Source: Bog-756 sp963727955
GTDB taxonomy: Bacteria; Actinomycetota; Acidimicrobiia; Acidimicrobiales; RAAP-2
Direction of reading: 5' to 3'
Length of the DNA stretch: 64,000 bases
Assembly (NCBI GenBank): GCA_963727955.1
Contig: CAVSII010000005.1
Location: 297,481 to 361,480 of the forward strand
The notes beneath the pieces are model-generated. The model was not told where the DNA came from, did not search any database, and saw only the letters and a list, made by a program, of their open reading frames with translations. Below, piece by piece: positions 58,644 to 64,000 of this stretch; positions within the stretch are counted from its first letter, which is position 1; the number at the start of each line of letters is the position of its first letter. The position numbers were made by a program, and so were the translations under genes.

Positions 58644-61583
58644 ATGGCAACCACTGACCTGACCGACACAGCCCCCCAGCCTGGCCCCCGTCGGGGTGCC
58701 GGCGGCGGCTCGCGCCCCCCGGTCGCCGGGGCCAAGCCCCTGGTCATCGTCGAGTCGCCGGCCAAGGCCAAGACCATCGCCGGACTGCTCGGCTCCGACT
58801 ACGTGGTCGAGTCCTCCATCGGCCACATCCGCGACCTGCCCCGACGGGCCGATGAGGTCCCCTCCGCCTACAAGGGGGAGGCGTGGTCCCGCCTGGGGGT
58901 CGATGTCGACAACGGGTTCAAACCGCTCTACGTGGTCTCCACCGAAAAGAAGTCCCAGGTGGCCAAGTTGAAGCAACTGGTCAAGAAGGCGTCCGAGGTC
59001 TATCTGGCCTCGGACGAGGACCGCGAGGGCGAGTCGATCGCCTGGCATCTCCTGGAGGTGCTGGCGCCCCAGGTGCCGGTCAAGAGAATGGTCTTCCACG
59101 AGATCACCCGTCCGGCCATCGAGCGGGCCGTGCTGGAGTGGCGGGATCTCGACCGGCGACTGGTCGACGCCCAGGAGGCCCGCCGGATCCTCGACCGCCT
59201 CTACGGCTACGAAGTCTCGCCCGTCCTGTGGAAGAAGATCATGCCCCGGCTGTCAGCCGGACGGGTCCAGAGCGTGGCCACCCGCATGGTGGTCGAGCGG
59301 GAGCGGGCCCGCATGGTGTTCCGGCCGGCCGGGTGGTGGGGGATCGACGCAACCTTCACCGCCACCGGAGCGCCGGTGGCCGAGGGCTCTCCCCGCTCGT
59401 TCACCGCTTCTCTAGCTGCGGTGGACGGGGTGGCCCTGGCCTCGGGCCGCGATTTCGACGAGGTCGGCAATCTGGCCTCGACCAACCCGGTGGTGGTGCT
59501 GGCCGAGGAGGAGGCCCGGGCGCTGGCCGCCGGACTGGCCGACGCCCCCTTTGCCGTCAGCTCGATGACCCACAAACCGTTCCGCCGATCGCCGGCCGCC
59601 CCTTTCATGACCTCGACCCTGCAGCAGGAGGCAGGCCGCAAGCTGCGTTTCAGCTCACGGCGGGCCATGCAGGTGGCCCAGCGCCTCTACGAGGACGGGT
59701 GGATCACCTACATGCGCACCGACTCGACCACCCTGTCCAGTGAGGCCCTCGGCGCGGCGCGGGCCCAGGCTTCAGCCCTGTACGGTCCCGAGTACGTGCC
59801 CGCCCAGCCCCGCCTCTACGAGCGCAAAGTCAAGAACGCCCAGGAGGCCCATGAGGCCATCCGCCCGGCGGGCGAGACCTTCCGCACGCCCGACGAGGCG
59901 TCCCGCTCGCTGTCGGGCGACGAGTTCCGTCTCTACGACCTCATCTGGAAGCGCACCGTGGCCTCGCAGATGGCCGACGCCACGGGCACCAGCGCCCAGG
60001 TCCGGCTGACCGGGGTGGCCACCGGGGCCGAGGGCGTGGCCGGGCGCCAGGCCGAGTTCTCGGCGTCGGGCAAGGTCATCCAGTTCCCCGGCTACCTGCG
60101 GGCCTACGTGGAGGGCGAGGACGACCCCGAGGCCGAGTTGGCCGATCGCGAGGTCCACCTCCCTCCCATGGCCGAGGGCGACCCGGTGGCGGTGGGCGAT
60201 CTCGAGCCGGGTTCGCATGCCACACAGCCGCCGGCCCGCTATACCGAAGCCTCGCTGGTCAAAGCCATGGAGGAGCTGGGCGTGGGTCGTCCGTCGACCT
60301 ATGCCAGCGTCATCGCCACCATCCTCGACCGGGGATACGTGTGGAAGAAGGGAACCGCCCTGGTCCCCTCGTTCACCGCTTTCGCCGTGGTCGGCCTGCT
60401 CGAGCGCTACTTCGCCAATCTGGTGGACTACGGGTTCACCGCCTCGATGGAGGACGACCTCGACGCCATCGCCTCGGGGAACGAGGAGTCCCTCCCGTGG
60501 TTGACCCGCTTCTACTTCGGAACGAGCGGCCCCAACGGCGGAACCGGCGAGGCCGGCGCCAACGGAGGAGGCCCCGACACCGGCGGATCCTCCACGCCGG
60601 TGGGCCGCGGCAGCGGCCTCGGGCTCAAGCGCGAGGTCAGCACCTACCTCGGCGAGATCGACGCCCGCGAGATCAACTCCATCCCCATCGGGGTCGGTTC
60701 CGACGGGCAGGCCATCGTGGCCCGGGTGGGTCGCTACGGCCCCTATCTTCAGCGGGGCGAGGACCGGGTCTCCATCCAGGACGACCTGGCTCCCGACGAA
60801 CTCACGGTGGAGAAAGCGGAGTCGCTGCTCGAGGCCCCCTCGTCCGACCGGGTCCTCGGTGACGATCCCGAGACAGGTCTGCCCGTCCAGGTCCGTGCCG
60901 GGCGGTTCGGACCCTACGTGCAACTGGGGGACCTGGTCGAAGGAGGACCCAAGCCCCGCACCTCCTCCCTGTTCGCATCCCTGTCGCCGGCCACCATCAC
61001 TATCGAGCAGGCTCTCGACCTCTTGCGCATCCCGCGGACGGTGGGCACCGATCCCTCGACGGGGGAAGAGATCGTGGCCCACAACGGCCGCTTCGGTCCC
61101 TACCTCAAGAAGGGGAGCGATACCCGGAGCCTCCAGTCGGAAGATCAGATCCTCACCGTCACCGTCGAGCAGGCCCTGGCCCTGTTCGCCCAACCCAAGA
61201 CCCGGGGTCGCACGGCCAAGGGGCCACTCCGCGAGATGGGAGCGGACCCCGATACGGGTCTGCCCATGGTGGTCAAGGACGGGCGGTTCGGTCCTTACGT
61301 GACCGACGGCACCACCAATGCATCGCTGCGACGGGGGGACGACGTCGAGGCCCTGACGCCGGAGAGGGCGTCCGAGCTGCTGGCTGAGCGTCGGGCGGCC
61401 GGTCCTTCGACCCGGGCCAAAAAGGCGCCGGCCAAAAAGGGTGTCAAAAAGGCGGCCAAGAAGTCGGCGGCCAAGAGCTCGGGAGCCAAGAAGTCGGCGG
61501 CCAAGAAGTCGGCGGCCAAAAAAGCACCGGCCAAAAAGGCGGCGGCCACGTCCCAGGCTACGAGGACCGACAGCGCCGGGTGA
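58644..61583 (+). CDS. topA: DNA topoisomerase I (type IA)
   Basis: A 979-residue enzyme that relaxes negative supercoils through a 5'-phosphotyrosine. Seen: Toprim motif LVIVESPAKAKTIAGLLGSD, DEDREGESIAWHL, the gate residues in GYEVSPVLWKKIMPRLSAGR, and the active site YMRTDSTTLS with Tyr356. Several repeated C-terminal domains follow (GxFGPYV motifs such as VRAGRFGPYVQLGD). The final 65 residues are an Ala/Lys-rich tail (AKKSAAKKSAAKKAPAKKAA) typical of actinobacterial TopA. Its stop overlaps the tmk GTG start. Confidence 0.98.
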   Translation: MATTDLTDTAPQPGPRRGAGGGSRPPVAGAKPLVIVESPAKAKTIAGLLGSDYVVESSIGHIRDLPRRADEVPSAYKGEAWSRLGVDVDNGFKPLYVVSTEKKSQVAKLKQLVKKASEVYLASDEDREGESIAWHLLEVLAPQVPVKRMVFHEITRPAIERAVLEWRDLDRRLVDAQEARRILDRLYGYEVSPVLWKKIMPRLSAGRVQSVATRMVVERERARMVFRPAGWWGIDATFTATGAPVAEGSPRSFTASLAAVDGVALASGRDFDEVGNLASTNPVVVLAEEEARALAAGLADAPFAVSSMTHKPFRRSPAAPFMTSTLQQEAGRKLRFSSRRAMQVAQRLYEDGWITYMRTDSTTLSSEALGAARAQASALYGPEYVPAQPRLYERKVKNAQEAHEAIRPAGETFRTPDEASRSLSGDEFRLYDLIWKRTVASQMADATGTSAQVRLTGVATGAEGVAGRQAEFSASGKVIQFPGYLRAYVEGEDDPEAELADREVHLPPMAEGDPVAVGDLEPGSHATQPPARYTEASLVKAMEELGVGRPSTYASVIATILDRGYVWKKGTALVPSFTAFAVVGLLERYFANLVDYGFTASMEDDLDAIASGNEESLPWLTRFYFGTSGPNGGTGEAGANGGGPDTGGSSTPVGRGSGLGLKREVSTYLGEIDAREINSIPIGVGSDGQAIVARVGRYGPYLQRGEDRVSIQDDLAPDELTVEKAESLLEAPSSDRVLGDDPETGLPVQVRAGRFGPYVQLGDLVEGGPKPRTSSLFASLSPATITIEQALDLLRIPRTVGTDPSTGEEIVAHNGRFGPYLKKGSDTRSLQSEDQILTVTVEQALALFAQPKTRGRTAKGPLREMGADPDTGLPMVVKDGRFGPYVTDGTTNASLRRGDDVEALTPERASELLAERRAAGPSTRAKKAPAKKGVKKAAKKSAAKSSGAKKSAAKKSAAKKAPAKKAAATSQATRTDSAG

Positions 61584-62212
61584 GCGAGCGGCAGCGTGGT
61601 CGCCTCATCGCGTTGGAGGGAATCGACGGTTGTGGAAAATCAACCCAAGCTGAACTGCTGGCCGACCGTCTCGACGCTGTACTGACCTTCGAGCCGGGAG
61701 CCACCGTGCTGGGCCAGTCGCTCCGCCGTCTGCTTCTCGACCGAGGGGATGTTCCCATCGCCGAGCGGACCGAGGCTCTGCTCATGGGGGCGGACCGGGC
61801 CCAGCACGTGGCCGAGGTGGTGCGACCGGCACTCGAGGCCGGTCGATGGGTCGTCTCCGATCGCTACTCGGCATCCACCCTCGCCTACCAGGGCTTCGGC
61901 CGCGGGTTGGACCGGTCCGAGCTCGATCCACTGATCGCCTGGGCCACCGAAGGCGTCAGCCCCGACCTCAACGTGCTGGTCGACGTCCCAGTCGAGGTGG
62001 GAGTGGCCCGGCGTGGCGCCGGGGCCGCCGACCGCTTCGAGGGTGAGGACGAGGCCTTCCTGCAGCGGGTGGCGTCCGGCTACCGGTCGCTGGCCGGCGG
62101 AGTGGATGCGCCTTGGCTGGTGGTCGACGGCACCGGCCCGGTGGACGAGGTCGCCGCTGCTGTCTGGTCCGGTGTCACCAGCTCGCTCGGGTCACCTCCG
62201 GACCATGGCTGA
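61580..62212 (+). CDS. tmk: Thymidylate kinase
   Basis: A 210-residue dTMP kinase that makes dTDP for DNA synthesis. Seen: P-loop ALEGIDGCGKSTQAELL, the DRX-like RWVVSDRYSASTLAYQGFGR, and LDVLVDVPVEV-type beta strand NVLVDVPVEVGVARR with the LID region. The GTG start overlaps the topA stop and the end overlaps the holB start, so topA-tmk-holB is a tight operon for replication. Confidence 0.96.
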   Translation: MSERQRGRLIALEGIDGCGKSTQAELLADRLDAVLTFEPGATVLGQSLRRLLLDRGDVPIAERTEALLMGADRAQHVAEVVRPALEAGRWVVSDRYSASTLAYQGFGRGLDRSELDPLIAWATEGVSPDLNVLVDVPVEVGVARRGAGAADRFEGEDEAFLQRVASGYRSLAGGVDAPWLVVDGTGPVDEVAAAVWSGVTSSLGSPPDHG

Positions 62213-63368
62213 CCGCGGGGACAGCGCCATCGGGGCGCCAGCCGAGGGAAGCCCAACCGACGGGGTAGACCGGGTGCCGGTTCCGGCGTTGTTCGCCGGG
62301 GTGGTCGGTCAGCCGAAAGCGGTGGCCGCTTTGCGCGCCGCCGGCCGCAGGCCGGTGCATGCTTACCTTCTGCACGGTCCTCCGGGTTCGGGCAAGCGTA
62401 CGGCGGCCCGGGCTCTGGCCGCCGCCCTCCTCTGTCCGGATGGTGGGTGCGGTTACTGTGCGGTGTGCACTCGTGCACTGCGTGGGACCCACCCCGACCT
62501 GGTGGAGATCGAGCGCTCGGGCGCACTCCTCGAGGTGGACGAGGCCCGTTCGATCGTTGCCCGGGCCCAGAACCGTCCGCTGGAGGCGGCCCGTCAGGTC
62601 CTGGTGGTCGATGACGTCCATCTGGCCGGCAAGGCGGTCCCCGCTCTCCTCAAGACGGTGGAGGAGCCCCCACCCACCACGGTGTTCCTGTTGATCGCCG
62701 ACGACACGCCTCCCGAGCTGGCCACCATCGTGAGCCGGTGCGTGACCATATCCTTCGACCCGGTTCCCGAAGGCGACGTGGCTGACTGGTTGGTGGGGCG
62801 GGGGGTAGATCCCGCCCAGGCCGCGGCGGTGGCCGGGGCGTCGGGAGGTCGCCTCGATCGGGCCGAGCTGCTAGTCGCCGACCCGGGATTCGCCGCCCGC
62901 CAGCGCCAGTGGCGGGAGCTTCCCACCCGGCTGGACGGGAGCGGGGCGGCGGCAGCGGCGGCGTCCGAGGAGCTGCTGGCCGCGGTGGACGAGGCCCTCG
63001 CCCCCTTGCGCGATCAGCACGCACGCGAGCTGGCGCTGCTGGCTGAGCAGTCCGAGGCGGTGGGGGCCAAGGGGATCACCGGCCGCCGGGGGATCGAGGA
63101 TCGGCACCGGCGAGAGGAGAGGCGATGGCGGACCGACGACCTGCGGTTCGGTCTGGCCACCGTGGCCGGCGTCTACCGCGACCGACTGGTGACGGCTGCC
63201 GGTCCCACCGTCGGCGGCGACGTCTCGCCGGGCACCACCCGTGCCCGTCAGCGGGCCGTCCGACAGGTGGCTGCCATCGAGCAGGCCGCCGAGGCCCTCT
63301 CCCGTAATCCCAACGAATCGTTGCTTTTGGACGCCTTGATGGTCACGCTGTCGGGAATGGACGAGTAA
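62205..63368 (+). CDS. holB: DNA polymerase III subunit delta'
   Basis: A 387-residue AAA+ clamp-loader subunit. Seen: VVGQPKAVAALRAAGRRPVH, Walker A GPPGSGKRT, the zinc finger CPDGGCGYCAVCTRA, and the downstream HPDLVEIE and VDEARSIVARAQNRPLEAAR. The SRC motif is present as IVSRCVTISFDPV. The ATG overlaps the end of tmk by 8 bases. The C-terminal 130 residues are variable and helical. It loads the sliding clamp with tau/gamma and delta. Confidence 0.95.
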   Translation: MADRGDSAIGAPAEGSPTDGVDRVPVPALFAGVVGQPKAVAALRAAGRRPVHAYLLHGPPGSGKRTAARALAAALLCPDGGCGYCAVCTRALRGTHPDLVEIERSGALLEVDEARSIVARAQNRPLEAARQVLVVDDVHLAGKAVPALLKTVEEPPPTTVFLLIADDTPPELATIVSRCVTISFDPVPEGDVADWLVGRGVDPAQAAAVAGASGGRLDRAELLVADPGFAARQRQWRELPTRLDGSGAAAAAASEELLAAVDEALAPLRDQHARELALLAEQSEAVGAKGITGRRGIEDRHRREERRWRTDDLRFGLATVAGVYRDRLVTAAGPTVGGDVSPGTTRARQRAVRQVAAIEQAAEALSRNPNESLLLDALMVTLSGMDE

Positions 63369-63965
63369 GGGTCACCAGCAGCGCAACGGTGGTTCCCATG
63401 ATCGGTGCACCGTGGACCGGACAGGACCGGGTCGAGTTCTTCGTTCGGGCCCGCTCGTCCGAGGGGTTAGCCGCCCTGGCCCCGGAGCCCGTCCGGGCCT
63501 CGGAGAGGCCCGCACATGGTTGCTTGCTGCTTTCCGGTGGCCGATCCAATTTTCGGGAATTGGGCGTTTTATCGGCTGCAGACGATAAGAGCTCGGAACG
63601 CATATCGGGTGTCTGCCTCCCGGTGGCCGAACTCGAGGAGAAATAACAGGTGTCCGGATATGAAGCCCTCATATGTCCCGTGTTTCCTTCCGGCCAACTC
63701 GATTGACGGCTGGGCTCGGCCTTTGCGGGCTCTCCTGATTCCGCCAATGACCCTCTCGGTGACACGCCGAAGACCGCCGGCCTCGGGTTCCCGCCGGCAG
63801 GCCTCTGACCTCCCGTCATTTCGGGCCCGGGGGTCGGATACGATCCAGCCTGCTGGATTTTCGTCGTTTTCTCTGATTTGGTGCCTGCGTCGATAGCCCT
63901 GCGTTCCAGTGGGTGTCAGACCCGTGGTGGGCCCTACCCGGCAGAGAGGACAAAAGACCAGCTAG
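63369..63965. other. Gene-free interval with a repeat element
   Basis: No supported gene in these 597 bases. It contains repeat copy B (63546-63647). A perfect inverted repeat, ATATGA-AGCCC-TCATAT (63658-63674), follows it closely. The rest shows no tRNA or clear terminator; open frames on both strands are Arg/Pro/Ser-rich and have no ribosome binding sites. Confidence 0.5.
63546..63647 (-). repeat. Dispersed ~100-bp intergenic element, copy B
   Basis: The reverse complement of this stretch matches copy A at 39313-39409: ACACCCGATATG, an 11-base spacer of the same length, CTTATCGTCTGCA, then a CCGATAAAACGCCCAATT-like segment. An end hairpin on the plus strand is CCAATT-TTCGGG-AATTGG (63546-63563), where copy A has a corresponding CAATTT/AAATTG hairpin. 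Both copies lie 3' of genes. Confidence 0.8.
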
Positions 63966-64000
63966 GCCTGGGTAGCTCAGTCGGTAGAGCAACGCACTCG
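63966..64000 (+). tRNA. 5' part of a tRNA cut by the window end, probably tRNA-Thr (CGT)
   Basis: GCCTGGG (acceptor), TA, D-arm GCTC-AGTCGGTA-GAGC, then ACGCA as the anticodon 5' stem and CTCG of the loop. Only the first two anticodon bases, CG, are visible. The loop context ACTCG is usual for actinobacterial tRNA-Thr(CGT), but other CGN tRNAs cannot be ruled out. Confidence 0.85.

Noticed and set aside
61400..61560. Lys/Ala repeats as a possible repeat element
   Set aside because: They are the basic tail of actinobacterial TopA proteins, coding and expected, not a separate repeat.
63343..63819. Minus-strand frame of 158 codons after holB
   Set aside because: It runs through the repeat element and has Ser/Pro/Arg-rich sequence without a ribosome binding site or family match.

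Overview
The window is about 64 kb of GC-rich chromosome from an actinobacterium. WhiB, a GlnR-type orphan regulator beside two glutamine synthetases, an actinobacterial TrkA pair next to an APC permease, and paired ArsA/Get3-like ATPases divergent from whiB all point there. The DUF929/VKOR disulfide genes and overall gene mix make me favour the class Acidimicrobiia, but this is inference from gene content, not a phylogeny. No rRNA, CRISPR array, intact insertion sequence or prophage was seen. Layout: (1) 0-10.6 kb is a catabolic/accessory stretch: dienelactone hydrolase, secreted GH5 glycosidase, MDR oxidoreductase, VOC protein, epoxide-hydrolase-like enzyme, sulfatase, and a TetR gene divergent from an SRPBCC-cupin operon whose first gene carries a 1-nt frameshift. 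(2) 10.7-15.3 kb is a small accessory patch around tRNA-Ala(TGC): an HTH/DUF6036-nucleotidyltransferase pair interrupted by an in-frame TAG, a decayed tyrosine-recombinase remnant, orphan hypotheticals and an ArdC-type metallopeptidase. (3) 15.4-30.3 kb carries phosphate metabolism (inorganic pyrophosphatase, polyphosphate kinase), an aldo/keto reductase, a methyltransferase, a two-component system overlapping an ABC-2 exporter, a second divergent ABC exporter, and a DMT transporter followed by an AT-rich gap and tRNA-Pro(CGG). (4) 30.4-39.3 kb holds a CBS/CorC protein, a lone receiver, the ArsA pair divergent from whiB, and a DUF929-VKOR-DUF929 oxidative-folding module. (5) 39.4-43.5 kb has Fe-S assembly genes mrp and iscA in divergent orientation, then a compact xanthine-dehydrogenase-like fusion that lacks a normal start codon, and ridA. 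(6) 43.5-48.8 kb is a nitrogen block: GlnR-like regulator, GSI, GSII, a good match to a GlnR box, and glutamine-dependent NAD synthetase. (7) 48.8-64 kb is core: principal-type sigma factor, HAD phosphatase, two TrkA proteins, an APC permease fused to an OB-fold domain, H+-pyrophosphatase (apparently frameshifted twice), topA-tmk-holB in overlapping order, and the start of a tRNA cut by the window edge. How the genes work together: several neighbourhoods make functional sense. These are nitrogen assimilation with its regulator, Fe-S assembly beside an Fe-S/Mo enzyme, disulfide formation (two thioredoxin-like proteins around a VKOR), PPi/polyP energetics, K+ homeostasis, and DNA topology/dTTP/replication. 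The least explained items are an approximately 100-bp dispersed element present twice in inverted orientation 24 kb apart, the non-canonical starts of the XDH-like and GlnR-like genes, and the concentration of broken genes.
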